A stretch of 64,000 bases of DNA from Bufo bufo (GCF_905171765.1 NC_053392.1:342829010-342893009), one strand, 5' to 3'. Numbered from the stretch's first letter, positions 43,447 to 54,879 are shown. Notes: generated by a model from the letters alone, not told the origin. A program made the numbers and translations.

Positions 43447-43951
43447 GGGTACTTTCACACTTGCGTTAAAGTTTTCCAGCATTAAGTTCCGTCCTAGGGG
43501 CTCAATACCGGAAAAGAACTGATCAGTTTTATCCTAATGTATTCTGAATGGAGAGCATTCCGTTCAGTCTGCATCAGTTCAGTCCCTCTTACGTTTTTTG
43601 GACTGAGAAAATACCGCAGCATGCTGCAGTTTTCTCTCCATCCAAAAATACTGATCACTTTATTTACATTGAAGTGTATTAGTGCCGGATCCGCATTGAG
43701 TGTTCCAGCAAAATGGATCCGGCTTTCCGGTCTGCGCATGCACAGACCTTTAAAAATGAAAAAGAAAAATGAATACCGGATCCGTTTTTCCGGATGACAC
43801 AGGAGAGACGGATCCGGTATTACAATGCATTTGTGAGACGGATCCGCATCCGGATCCGTCTCACAAATGCATCCGGATTGCCGGATCTGGCAGGAAGTTC
43901 CGACGACGGAACTGCCTGCCAGAATCCTCTAATGCAAGTGTGAAAGAACCC
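43447..43951. mobile_element. 505-bp MITE, TTA duplication
   Basis: GGGTACTTTCACACTTGCGTTAAAG at the left; GCAAGTGTGAAAGAACCC at the right; TTA on both sides (43444-43446, 43952-43954). CCGGATCCGT... pairs recur inside (43687, 43779, 43810, 43850). Confidence 0.85.
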
Positions 43952-44040
43952 TTACTTGAAGGAGAATTTTACACCAGAATTGTGGAGCAAGTTTGGAGAA
44001 AAATGTTGGATACTATGCTACGCTCCCATTACACCCCTTT

Positions 44041-44350
44041 TCAATAAAGGCGTATTCCCATCTAGACATTTATGGCCTATTGCTAGTATATTCCATCAAT
44101 GTCAGATAAGTGTGGAACCTGCTCCTGTCTCCAGTAACGGGGCCCCTGCACATGTGCTGCTTACCATCCATTCATTGCTAAGGGACTTCTGAAAATAGGC
44201 GAGCATTGGCTCTGCTATATCTGGAAGCCCCATAGTAGTGAATGGAGAGGACGCCGCACATGCGTGATGTGCTGTTCTGTCAGGCCTCGTTCTTGGGCTA
44301 GGCATCCTATCAATAAGCCATAAATGTCCCAGATGGGATTACCCCCATTT
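44041..44350. mobile_element. MITE with GGCGTATTCCCATCT ends
   Basis: AAAGGCGTATTCCCATCTAGACATTTATGGC on the left pairs with GCCATAAATGTCCCAGATGGGATTACCCCC on the right. Target duplication is not clear. Non-coding. Confidence 0.7.
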
Positions 44351-44797
44351 ACATCAAAACAGAAAATCTTATAGAGGTTTTACAGGGAATGCTTTTTAAA
44401 AAGAAAAACAATAGGGGCAGAATGGGTTAATAAATAACAAATAATCATTACTCACCGCTCCCCGCTGCGCTCCACCTCGACACAGGAAACGGCTTGGACT
44501 GCCGATTCAGCTAATCGCTGGCTGAGGCCGTTCGCTGCTGCTGATCTCCGAGATAAGCGGCACCAGAGGTCTGGAAAGTTGGATTATTTTGGCTCCTAGC
44601 AAACGAAATAATAAGACACAGTTATGGTAGATTCACATGGAGTTTTTTCAGCCAAAGCCAGAAGTGGATTGGAAAGGAATGGGAAATATAAAGGAAGGGT
44701 TTATACTTCTCCTTCCTGCTGGATCCACTTCTGGTTTGGGCTGAAAAACCTGCAAGAAAATCTGCCTCAAAACCTCCTTTAAAAAAAAACAACTCAT
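44351..44797. other. No gene; short palindrome
   Basis: GCCAAAGCCAGAAGTGGATTGG (44651) pairs with GGATCCACTTCTGGTTTGGGCTG (44720-44743), a small inverted-repeat element. Nothing coding. Confidence 0.5.
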
Positions 44798-44965
44798 GGG
44801 GTCATTTATCAAACTGGTGTAAAGTAGAACTGGCTTTGTTGCCCATAGCAACCAATCAGGTTCCACTTTTCCAAAGGCGCTCTTAAAAATGAAAGGTGGA
44901 ATCTTATTGGTTGCTATGGGCAACTAAGCCAGTTCTACTTAACTCTCGTTTTGATAAATCTCCCC
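44798..44965. mobile_element. CCAAT-rich foldback MITE, copy 1
   Basis: GGGGTCATTTATCAAACTGGTG ... TTTTGATAAATCTCCCC. The two arms contain GTTGCCCATAGCAACCAATCAGGTTCCACTTTT and its mirror. Four copies lie within 1.7 kb upstream of MARCKS. Confidence 0.85.
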
Positions 44966-45043
44966 AAATGTGTTACCAAGGTACACGTCAGGAATATTAC
45001 ACAGTGCAGTGTCTAAAGTGGCAGTTCTGGACTTGTATATTTA

Positions 45044-45213
45044 GGGGGTCATTTATCAAACTGGTGTAAAGTAGAACAGACTTAGTTACCCACAGCAGCC
45101 AATCAGATTCCACTTTTCGTTACTCACAGCTCCTTTGGAATATGAAAAGTGGAATCTGATTAGTTGCTGTGGGTAACTAAGTCAGTGTTCCTTGGCACCC
45201 ATTTTGATAATAA
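45044..45213. mobile_element. CCAAT-rich foldback MITE, copy 2
   Basis: Same layout: GGGGGTCATTTATCAAACTG ... ATTTTGATAAT; arms with CAGCAGCCAATCAGATTCCACTTTTC. The right end is eroded. Confidence 0.82.
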
Positions 45214-45513
45214 GTCAGGACCTTCAAAATTGCCAGCTGTGGGTGGACGGGTGTCATCCGCTGCAACATTTTCTGCGTTCACACAGTACGCAGTGCTGTT
45301 GCGTCAATTTCAGAAAATCGCAGCAAAACCGCATCACCACCGCAGCATTCCTATCAGCAGCTTTAGGCTCTGGGGCTATGGCTTCCATGTATCACATAAG
45401 AATGGTCCCAGACAGACCCATTGACTTAATTGCAGGGATAAGTGACAAAACCCCAATTAAACACATTAGTGCAGGTGTGAACATAGCCTAAGGATAGTTT
45501 CACATGGTGGTAA

Positions 45514-45789
45514 GGCTTCATTCACACGTCCTTCCTTGGAACACGGTCCGTGAGATACCGGACTGGCATCCTGCTTAGTGCAGGAGCGCACGGCGTCCCT
45601 GTTTCCTATGATGCCGTGCGCTTTGTGCCGCAGTACAGTAATACAGTACACTCGTATGATCTATACGAGTGTATTGCTGTACAGCAGCGGCGGCACTAAG
45701 CGCACGGCGTCATAGCAACCAATGACGCCGTGCGCTCCTGCACTAAGCAGGATGCCAGTCCGGTATCTCACGGACGTGTGAATGAAGCC
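45514..45789. mobile_element. 276-bp near-perfect palindrome, TAA duplication
   Basis: GGCTTCATTCACACGTCC ... GGACGTGTGAATGAAGCC with TAA on both sides (45511-45513, 45790-45792). Arms of about 125 bp hold GTGAGATACCGGACTGGCATCCTGCTTAGTGCAGGAGCGCACGGCGTC and its almost exact mirror; the centre ATACGAGTGTA pairs too. It could fold as a single long hairpin. Confidence 0.9.
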
Positions 45790-45862
45790 TAACATGGATG
45801 CGTTTGTGCACCTGTCTTACGGCCATTGCTGCTGACTTGTGGGTCCAATGTCCTAAACTCTA

Positions 45863-46030
45863 GGGGGGAGATTTTTTTAAACTGGTGTAAAATAGAACTG
45901 GCTAATTTACCCATAGACACCAATCAGATTCCACCTTTCATTTTTCACAGCTCCTTTAGAAAATGATAGGTGCAATCTGATTGGTTGCTGTGAGCAACTA
46001 AGCCGGTTTTCCTTTACACATAAATCTCCC
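45863..46030. mobile_element. CCAAT-rich foldback MITE, copy 3
   Basis: GGGGGGAGATTTTTTTAAACTGG ... ATAAATCTCCC; the arms carry ACCAATCAGATTCCACCTTTCATTTTTC and its mirror. CTCTAG occurs at both edges, which may be a chance match. Confidence 0.82.
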
Positions 46031-46338
46031 TCTAGATTTCTATGGTGCCATTTGTTCTGGTTATTAAACGCACACCGTGACTTGCAGCCTTGCGTTGAAC
46101 CAGTCAAACCCGTACGTCATGAGGCCGAATGCAATCTTTTGCTGCCATTTTGGTGGACTGAGGAGAGGACTATAGCATTTTTGTCATTATTCCCACTACT
46201 TTATTTCAGGCCTCCAGTTCTGAGGCGCCATCACAGACATTTCCTTCCAGAGGCGCTTTATTTCCAGTCATTACCCCCTCCATATGTACTTTTCCAAATG
46301 GGAGTGCTTTTCCTTCTCTCCCTTTGCAAAAAAACAAT

Positions 46339-46499
46339 GGGGGAGATTTATCAAACTGGTGCAAAGGAAACCTGGCTTAGTTGCCCAAAAGCAACCAATC
46401 AGAAGGAGCCTGTCATTTTCCAAAGGAGCTCTGACAAATGAAAGGTGGAATCTGATTGGTTGCTATGGGCAACTGCCAGTTTTACAGCAGTTTCTCCCG
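46339..46499. mobile_element. CCAAT-rich foldback MITE, copy 4
   Basis: GGGGGAGATTTATCAAACTGG ... AGTTTCTCCC. The arms keep AGCAACCAATCAGA and CTGATTGGTTGCT. This copy is nearest to MARCKS, ending about 1.2 kb before its start codon. Confidence 0.85.
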
Positions 46500-47742
46500 C
46501 CTTCCATGTTATTTGTGGAGGGTGCTCGCAGCCATTCCCCGCCCCCTCCCCTCAGAGTCACTGAATGATGTGTTTACACAGTGTCAGTCAGGTTAGAGTT
46601 TAAACCGAACAGGCTCCCAGCTGCTGGATGGCGGGAAAGCTCCTCGCAGCTGCCCCATTACCATCACATGAATGTGTCAGGGAGAAGATGGCTGTGAATG
46701 CAGCAATGTGCCGCTCATGTCAAACGCTCCACGGCTCAGCCGTGTCTGGACCCTTCCCACCCCCCACCGTGGGGGCTAAACAAAGAGCACACAATGGACA
46801 CTCACACTGCCATTATGACTGGCCACCCCTCCCCCAAAGTAATGTCAAGACATAACGACATGTAGTAAAAGTGACGGCGGAAAACCGTCTGTGGAAAAGC
46901 ACTCCTGTCATGAAGGGTTAAGTGCGACCACTGAGGGAAGCACCAGGCGAGGACCCCCGATAACCCCTTGAGGTGAGAGCGGAGAGCCCCCATCACTTTC
47001 GCGCTAGACGTGGCTCCTGAGGTGGACGAGGCCAACAAATCAGGAGTAATTGGACAGCGCCATTTAATTAGACCCTGAGGATAAACGGCCATAAATAAGA
47101 GTGAATGTGTGTACGGCGCTCACATCTGGACAGCAGACATCTTCCTTTCTCTCACTCCCCCCCCCCCCCCCGAAACTCGACCCTTCCCAAACCAAAGCTG
47201 AAATTCAATCACTTCCATCAATTATAGGGGAAGGTAAAACAAAAAAAAAAAAAAAAGAAGAAGCAGTGGCCCAATGTGGCGAGTGCGGCTGTGGTGGGAC
47301 TTTGCCCCCTCTTAGTGAATCTGCTATTAGCTATTAGGGGGTTTCTTCTTCTTCTGTTTCTTGCAATGCTGGGCTGCATTGTTCTGCCCAAATCGCAGGC
47401 CCCGCCCCGTCCTTTGTCTGGGCGCGCTGTGATTGGCGGGAGCGGGACTGGGCTGCCGTCATGCCTTGGGAAGCCCATTCATCTGTGCACTTGGGCGTTG
47501 GACTCCGCATCTTATTAGCGAGCGGGGAGATTTCTCCATTTTCCTGTTGTATCCAGCGCGGCTTCCGAGCATTGGGATATCGAGTGGGATTGTGAGGTGA
47601 ATCTCTCTGTCTTCTCGCAGCGGAGGAGCAGCAGCAGCGCCGCTCTTTGTTCCCTCCTCTGTCCTAGCAGTGTCTTGCCCGTCTCTTTCTCTCTGGGGGT
47701 GACGCGTCCCTTTTCCTCTTTTTGTTGGATACACAGACCGCA
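46500..47742 (+). promoter_or_regulatory. MARCKS: MARCKS upstream region and 5' UTR
   Basis: Base composition changes to GC- and CpG-rich from about 46.5 kb, as expected for a CpG-island promoter. GC boxes (CCCCGCCCCG near 47400) and an inverted CCAAT box (ATTGG, 47432-47436, in GTGATTGGCGGG) lie about 300 bp before the start codon. No TATA box is evident, consistent with the housekeeping-type promoter of this gene in mammals. A C run at 47157-47171 and an A run near 47240-47256 are low-complexity tracts. The transcription start is not determinable. Confidence 0.6.
47395..47440 (+). promoter_or_regulatory. MARCKS: GC box and inverted CCAAT box of MARCKS
   Basis: GGCCCCGCCCCGTCC followed 25 bases later by GTGATTGGCGGGAGCGGG. 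Spacing and composition fit Sp1- and NF-Y-type sites close to a TATA-less start. Inferred from motif only. Confidence 0.5.
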
Positions 47743-49245
47743 ATGGGAGCCCAATTCTCTAAGACCGCAGCCAAGGGCGAAGCCGCCGCCGCAGACAAGC
47801 CCGGGGAAGCAGTGGCCGCCTCTCCTTCCAAGACGAACGGCCAGGTAAGGCATCTGTTGCTCGTCGGCGGCTTTGTTCTAACCTGGGGATGGTGTGTAAT
47901 GCTGGGCACTGAATCTGGAGCAACATGTGGCTCATGCCGCTCCATTGTCGGGGGTGCACCCCAATATTTGTGGGCTACATTTTCTAGGTGACTGATGCAA
48001 GCAGAGTTCTGTGACCGTACAGATGACATTTAACTGGGATGCATGGGAGGGGTCTGCAGACGCCATTGTGTAGACGGAGGGCTAGAGTAAGCCCCCCTCC
48101 TTTCAGCAGCGCTTTTTTTTTTCTTCTTTCCCCCTCTCTCTCTCCCTTAACATCTTGTATGAGAGGGAAAGCACAGGCTTTGTCTCCGTTGGCTCCTTGC
48201 TGGAGCTGCTGCTAGGAAGAAGGCGTGATCTGAGAGCTAATGCACTTGCAGCCTGTGAGCTCCCTGGAGCATACTGCTGGTGGAGGCGCAGCGCCCTCTG
48301 CTGAGCGCAGGGTGGAACTGCACGCGGCGTCGGTCATAATGGAGGGAAACGAGCCGCTTTTCTGCACGTGTGGTGGAGGGATATGTGGGGTTTTGGTGAC
48401 TCCACAAGATGTGTGGTGGTGGTTGTTGTGTATGTGTGTACTTAAAGGTGAGGTGTTCATACTCTCAAGTGACCCTGTTTTTTACCCCTTCACAGGAAAA
48501 TGGGCACGTAAAGGCCAATGGCGATGCGTCTCCCGCAGCAGCCGAGGCAGAAAAGGAGGAAGTCCAGGCCAATGGCAGCGCCCCTGCTGAGGAGGCCCCC
48601 AAAGAGGAGGCCGCAGCTGCCGAGGCTGCGCCAGAGAAGGAGGCCGCAGTGTCTGCTGAGGGAGAGAGCACAGAACCAGCATCTCCAGCCGAGGGAGAGG
48701 CCTCTGCCAAAACAGAAGAGGCAGGGTCTGCTTCTACCCCTTCCACCAGCAATGAGACCCCCAAGAAGAAAAAGAAGCGCTTCTCATTTAAGAAGTCTTT
48801 TAAGCTGAGTGGCTTTTCTTTCAAAAAGAACAAAAAGGAGAACAATGAAGGAGCAGAGGGCGAGGGTGCAGCTGCATCCACCGAGGGAGCAAAGGAGGAC
48901 GCTCCTGCAGCGGCGCCCGAGGCCGCCAATGAAGAGGCCAAGCCAGCCCAAGAGGAGGCTCCTGCTGCCAGCAGCACTGAGGAAAAGAAAGAGGAGGCTG
49001 CAGCAGCATTGCCTGAACCCCAGGAGACCAAACCCGAGGAGCCTGCACCAGAAAAGCCCACAGAGGAGGTAAAGCCTGCCGAGGAGCCAAAGCCTGAGGA
49101 AAAACCTGCAGAAGAGGCCCCCACCACTGTTGCTGCTCCCGAAGCTCCATCTACTGAACCAGAGGCACCAAAAGCTGAAGAGCCAGCAGCTCCAACACAG
49201 GAAGCTACATCTGAATCCAGTCCAGCAGCCGAGTCAGCAGAGTAA
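47743..49245 (+). CDS. MARCKS: MARCKS, myristoylated alanine-rich C-kinase substrate (two exons)
   Basis: Coding exons are 47743-47844 and 48496-49245, phase 0, 283 residues. The protein coats the inner plasma membrane, sequesters PIP2, cross-links actin and binds calmodulin; PKC phosphorylation releases it. The start GCAATGG is a good initiation context and gives MGAQFSK, a myristoylation signal at Gly2. The MH2 segment spans the exon junction (NGQ/ENGHV). The basic effector domain, residues 124-148 (48763-48837), reads KKKKKRFSFKKSFKLSGFSF then KKNKK, identical to the mammalian one as I know it, with Ser131, 135, 139 and 142 at the PKC positions. The flanks are Ala/Glu/Pro-rich and shorter than in human (283 against about 332 residues). 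The frame is intact. MARCKSL1 is less likely because its effector domain differs and the protein is shorter. Confidence 0.97.
47845..48495 (+). other. MARCKS: MARCKS intron (651 bp)
   Basis: Donor CCAG/GTAAGG and acceptor TTTTTTACCCCTTCACAG/GAAAA follow the consensus, with a pyrimidine tract before the acceptor. The position, after residue Gln34 in the MH2 domain, is where the family's intron is found. No repeat insertion is seen inside it. Confidence 0.95.
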
Positions 49246-50435
49246 AGATATGGCCGTTTTGAGATAATCAAAGAACTTTTTTTCTCCCCTTGTTTGTTTG
49301 TTGGAGTGGTGCCAGGTACTGGTTTTGGAGAACTTGTCTACAACCAGGGATTGATTTAAAGATTATTTTTTTTTTCCTCCTTACAGATCCCATCTCAAAT
49401 CATTCTGTTACCACCATTCCAACCTGGCCGGGTAGAGTTTAAAGCAGTCACCGGCCTTAATCTTTTTTCGCATCAGTATTAATGTTTTGCATACTTTGCA
49501 TCTTTTATTGAAAATGTATCCTTTTTTCTTTTTTTTCAATATATGGACATACCCATAACATGAAGGAGATGGGTGGGTCAATGTAGGGGGGGTATCAAAT
49601 GAAGTGATAGGGGCCACATTGGGTTTTAGGTGGTGCACACATTGCCAAGAGATTGTGCCACACAGAACGGGGTCAGGTTTCTGTTATTTCTATTTTTTTT
49701 TCTCTTTAATTTCAAGAGACATGTATTTTGTGATGAGGGCAGCCTTCTACAAGGTTTACAACACTAAAGGTCTTGACTAAGATGGCAAGCAAAATAATAA
49801 TAATAAAAAAAAATCAAAATACCCAGATCATAGTTTTAGTAAATCATTTAAACCATAGGAACTTTTCACTTATCTCATGTTAGCTGTATCAGTCGGTGAT
49901 TAAGTAGAATTACGAGTTGTATAGGCTTTATTGTTTATTGCTGGTTTCTGAACCTTAATAAAAATGTAATTATGTATGACCAGCAGGGTGTTTTTAACTG
50001 TGACTATTGTATAAAAGGAATCTTGATATCCAAAAGCACATGAAGTTTGCAACTCTTTCCACCCTGCCCATTTTTGTAAAACTGCAGTCATATTGGACCT
50101 TTTAACCACAAAATTTTAAACTCAACCAAGCTGTGATAAGTGGAATGGTTACTGTTTCTACTGTGGTATGTTTTTTTGATTCCAGCAGGCGATGCTTTCT
50201 TTTCCAGTTGTCTTTCAGAATTTGAGGAAATCTTCAGATGCAATGGTTTTTTGTGTAGCATCTTGTCTTTCATGTTTTTTGTAAATACTGGAGAAGCTTT
50301 GACCAATTTGACTTAGAGATGGAATGTAACTTTGCTTACAAAATTGCTATTAAACTCTTGCTTAAGGTGTTCTAATTTTCTGTGAGCACACTAAAAGCGA
50401 AAAATAAATGTGAATAAAATGTATATGTTTTGTGT
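49246..50435 (+). other. MARCKS: MARCKS 3' UTR
   Basis: About 1.2 kb of AT-rich non-coding sequence from the stop TAA to a double polyadenylation signal. Several U-rich and CU-rich tracts (near 49278-49300, 49366-49380, 49510-49540 and 49690-49710) are candidates for the CU-rich stability elements known in mammalian MARCKS mRNA; this correspondence is inferred. No repeat insertion interrupts it. Confidence 0.8.
50404..50419 (+). terminator. MARCKS: MARCKS polyadenylation signals
   Basis: Two AATAAA hexamers, 50404-50409 and 50414-50419, are followed within 20-30 bases by a GT-rich stretch (GTTTTGTGTTTC). Cleavage is expected at about 50430-50440. Another AATAAA at 51767-51772 could serve a longer transcript. 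Confidence 0.75.
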
Positions 50436-50439
50436 TTCT

Positions 50440-52824
50440 TTGACGTAGAGATAAGTCACTAATGGCCTAATTCAGTCCTAGCCTTTGCTTCTTGCTAACC
50501 CGCATGTCGCCCTTTCCATTGTGCTTGCGGTGGGGAGGGGGAGGGTTCTCAACCCAGCTACCATTGTTTTTAACTAGCCTTTGCTTTTGGCACCATATTG
50601 CCTACACACATGGTGATGAGCGGTCCAGTGGACTTCTTTTTGTGGTTGGTCCATTTGAGAACCACTGACGTAGACAAGACATTCAATGTAAATCTTCCAT
50701 CTCGCGTGGATAATGGCCCTTTGTGTAGCTCATTGAAGTGCATTTACATGTCACCCACCACAATGCCTTGCACCCTGTAGAAGGCTGCAATCCTGCTTCA
50801 GGGCATGCAGGCTTCTTTCCTTCTCTATGCTTGTCCACATTCCAAGCCTTTGATTAAGACGTTCTGGGGAGACTTGGATTTGCTTGTTTGTACATTTCTA
50901 ATGCCTTTCTTTAAGCTTTACCTATGGGGGGGTAGATTGTATTCACATTTAATGTTAAATGTGAAGCTAGTTTACAACACAACATGCAGAGTTCTTTATA
51001 AATAGTATAAACCCCCCTTTTTGTGTATATTTATATAAAGTCCAAAATTAGGGAACCTGGGAGTTGGTCTCTGCTGTTTATACCATGTTATCTTCGTGTT
51101 GGGTGTTTATACCTTGCTATCAAAAATATGGATTTTCTGACCAATCCCATTTATTAATGATAATGGATCTTGTTTATTGGGGGTTGGGACTTGGTGATCA
51201 TAGTCACTTTTTTTTTTTATGTGAGCAGACACACAACCTGCTGTAGCCAACGCCACATTCACTTTAGAGCAGGACTTTTTACATATGGTACCATAAATGC
51301 TTACTAAGTACTTGCCTTTTATGCAAAATGTCTGTCCCATAATGTTAGTAAATGCAAAGCTCTGTGCATTTGCACACTTTTCTATCCATTATGCATCAGA
51401 CTGGCACATGTGCCACAGATTGAGAACTCTGATGGATTTGTGCAGCAGACGTGGTAGGCCTGTGTCAAGAGGCTGATGCTGCCGTTTGGTTTCAACCCTT
51501 CACAGCACAATGTTGACTTCCTGCTTATTTTATATACAAACTTACTGTAGCAATTACAACTTGTATTCTGCTCTGAGGACTCCAAAAGCTACAGCATGGT
51601 TGTATGCCTACAGTCTTAATTCTGTCCCTGTTTACATTTTCTATACCGGTTTATAAAATGCATATTTTTCAGGTATCAACAGGATTATAATGTCATGTTG
51701 TCCTATTTTTATTTTTTATTTTTCCCCATTCTATGACCATGTAATCAATGTTTACCGCAAACTACCAATAAATGGACAACAAGTAGATGTCTATAGCAAT
51801 CTCGGTTTTTTTTACTCTCCGCACATCGCGTACCACATGTAATTGCAGTGTATGTCGTTTTTAATGAAGTGCATGTTTTCTGTGTGCCCAGCTATCATGC
51901 AAGAGATGGGTTTTGGCAGGGGGCATGTGCACTTAAGGCTATGTACACAAAGTGGATTTCTGCACCTGGGACCTACTCCCATTTTCTATGGGAATTTTCC
52001 ACTGCTCCATGACTCGTCGTGGTTTTGACAGTGGCCAGACGTGGACTAGCCCCATTGAAAGGGCCTAATCTGCATGTGGCTGCACCTCAATGGGTTTGAA
52101 ACTATGGCAGAAATATGAGGGTTTGTCCCCTGCAAAATGTGCAATGAGAACATACCCCATCTTAAATTTGATAAATTAGTAGTGATGCAATGGTTCCTGC
52201 TTTCAGATATAACTGGAAAGGTGTTCATATCTATTAAGGCGCACCAGTGTTCATAGGGGCTTGGTGTCCATGACGTCAACAAGGCTAATTTCACATGAAC
52301 ATGTTTGGTCCGGGAAATGCAGCTTGTCTTCTGGACCAAACACTGCTCGGAACTCGAAGCTTCCTAATTACTTACCTGACCATGGGTCTTCTCTACTGTA
52401 TGCAATGTGAGTACTGTAAAACGAACCTGCTGTCAGGCATGAACTTTCAGCATCATAGATCATGTATGATGCTGTGAGTTTGGGTTAGAGGAGCAGTATT
52501 CAGTCTGGTAAATGGTGGCAGTCACACAGAGTGTTTTTTCCTGTACCGAACATGCATGTGTGAGATTAAGACATTTGTCAATCAACCAGACCATTTGAGT
52601 GTTGTACATTGTTATATTTTCCCTCTAAGAAAGGAAATGATTATTTATCCCATGAGCATCTCCATAGGCCTCCGCTTGAGCTGATCAAGGATGAAACAGT
52701 GTATGGCCAGCATTAGATATAGCTATACATAATGCAGATCTTTTTATGCTATCAACTTTACAGTATAGCTTCCTCACAATACTGCATCATAGATTCATAG
52801 TTTCTGGCCATGTCTTTCAACAGC
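50440..52824. other. MARCKS 3' flank, no gene
   Basis: AT-rich sequence with no recognisable coding region. AATAAA at 51767-51772 may be a distal polyadenylation site of MARCKS. Remarkably few MITEs compared with the 38-46 kb stretch. Confidence 0.5.
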
Positions 52825-52828
52825 TTAA

Positions 52829-53163
52829 AGGGGTTGTTCCAGGTTTGTTATCCCCTATCTGTAGGACAGGGAATAATTAGCTGTTTGCTGGGGGTCCAAA
52901 GGCTTGGGAACCACACCCATCCTGAGGACAAGGCTCCCGTTCCCCTGTTGTGATGGAGCAGCTGGTCAAGCATGCACCCTGCCACTCCATTCGCGTTCTC
53001 GGTGGGAGCATCGGATATAGCTGAGCGCTGTACTAAGCGGTTTCTGGTGCTCCTATAGAGCATGAATGGAGCGGCAGGGTGCCTGCTCTACCTGTCACTC
53101 CCCACCTCGCTACCAATCCGCTAGTTAGCCCCTAGGAGATAACATAAACTTGGCACAACCTCT
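52829..53163. mobile_element. 335-bp TTAA MITE
   Basis: TTAA at 52825-52828 and 53164-53167. Ends AGGGGTTGTTCCAGGTTTGTTATCCCCTA and AGGAGATAACATAAACTTGGCACAACCTCT are imperfect inverted repeats. Confidence 0.75.
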
Positions 53164-53167
53164 TTAA

Positions 53168-54169
53168 GCAGTGACTATCTTCTAGGTCACTAAGGGGGTG
53201 CTTAACAGGCTTCCTTTACAAACATTTTTTTGTGGCTTTTGAATTGCATATTTTTCAGTTGGTTTTGAAGTTCCACTGAGCAGTCTAAAAAACCCAGTCA
53301 GTTCAACAAGGTATACTGTCTGACAGTGTTGCTCCTGGTAATTCAAAGGATATCTGTCTTGTGAAACTTGGGTCTGACAGTTTCCAGAAAATGTTTTTTT
53401 CTTTACGCAAGCGAGGGCATTAGTGCACCGAAGGGCGAGGCCTAGCACCTCTGAACTTGAGGTCTATTACTGCCATGCCTCATGGTGCACTTGAGCCTTC
53501 ATTTGCGTAAAGAATAAAAGCTAAAAGCTATGTCTTCCTGACTTTAAAAGATAAAAAGTACATACAATTTAACGTAACTAATCTTTCTTATTAATGAGGC
53601 CTCTCTTAGAGATGCTTTAGGGTTGCCACCTGATAATGACCATGACGTTTTGTAGGTAAAACCACTTGTTCATCAACAATAGGTTTGAAAACCATGCAGA
53701 TTTGCAGTAAATCTTCTTGTCGCCATAATGTTTGGTCGCAATGCAAGAACACAGCTTAGGAATTGAGGCACGTTTAGACTAGGTGGACAGTTTATACCAT
53801 TACTGTCCACCAAGGTACATTGTAGAGATGCATTTAAACATCCTTTTGGCACAGGCTTAAAACAGATGCAATTGCAGTTCCTTCTCCATTCAGAGATAAG
53901 AAGCCTCTACCAATTTTCCAAGCAGTATCATTGCAATTTGTGAAACAAGCTTGAAGTGAAATCTGGCACAGAATGGATACATAAGAAAATTACAGGTTTT
54001 TGTCAACTAGCTTCTATATATATATATATATATCAGCTGCGGTATGAGAAAAAGAAAAATCTCAAGGATTTGTGAGATGGAATCTTGGCCTCTAAGAATA
54101 TGATCTTCTCTCAACAGAAAAACTGAGCTCTACCTCTGGAACTTGAGAGAACAGTAACCATCATATTTG
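53168..54169. other. No gene; TA microsatellite
   Basis: A (TA)n run of about 19 bases lies at 54015-54033. The rest is unremarkable AT-rich DNA. Confidence 0.5.
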
Positions 54170-54420
54170 GGGCTCTTTCATGCCTGGTCAGGGCAAGTCT
54201 GAATACTACCAAGGGTTTCCCAGGAACATCTGCCAGAAGTCACCAACTTTATCACCATTCAAGCATTTATGGGACCAGCTGGGACGCCAGCTTTGGCAAC
54301 CTATGAGTGTGCAGGATGTACATGCCCAGCTGCAACATCTGTGTGCAAGTGCCGCTGGATACCATACAGAACCTGTAAGCCTCCATGTCCAACCGTATCT
54401 CATCTTGTTTCCAGGCTAGA
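54170..54420 (+). pseudogene. Possible Tc1/mariner transposase C-terminal fragment
   Basis: The translation contains TLSPFKHLWDQLGRQLW (about 54245-54295), which resembles the Glu block and following helix of Tc1/mariner transposases (xLxPIEHLWDxLGRxxx), with Phe-Lys replacing Ile-Glu. It is followed by a QLQHL segment. No other block and no inverted repeats are found, so the call is weak. Confidence 0.35.
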
Positions 54421-54879
54421 GACAACCCAACAGGGTACTAGAGCCTTCTTTCAATTATACATTTTTTCCCAATTAACATATCCTTTCGCTCTAATGTTGT
54501 AATCACTTCTATATATCATCATTACATTCACACATATAAAGTTTTATTCCATTCCAACAACTTGGTGCATTGTTTTTGTCGACGTATATTCTGTAGAATC
54601 AATGCTTCTAAGAAGTGAATTCTCCCATCGTATAGCTTTTTATGGATTATGCCAGTTTTTTTTTTCCATGTCATGTGTCAACCTTCTTTTTAACTATGCA
54701 CCTCATATAAATGCCCTTTCCTATCGTTCCTGACTTTGTGTCATTTACTGCTTATAGTCTGTCATTTGTACCCTTGGCGATCAGCTTAAACTCTTACTAT
54801 CCTTTTATCCTATTGTATCCCAGTTTTATTTGGAATTTAAACTGAGAAATACATAATGAGATCTGCCATGCACCCCCGG
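54421..54879. other. No recognisable feature
   Basis: AT-rich non-coding sequence. Confidence 0.5.

Noticed and set aside
47459..48029. Overlapping minus-strand frames opposite MARCKS exon 1
   Set aside because: CpG-rich sequence opposite the promoter and exon 1 produces chance open frames; no conserved protein is suggested.
48518..49072. Arg/Pro/Gln-rich + strand frames within MARCKS exon 2
   Set aside because: Out-of-frame shadows of the MARCKS coding sequence.
48465..49271. 268-codon minus-strand open frame
   Set aside because: It is the antisense of MARCKS exon 2. The Ala/Glu-rich codons give a stop-poor Ser/Ala/Gly-rich shadow.
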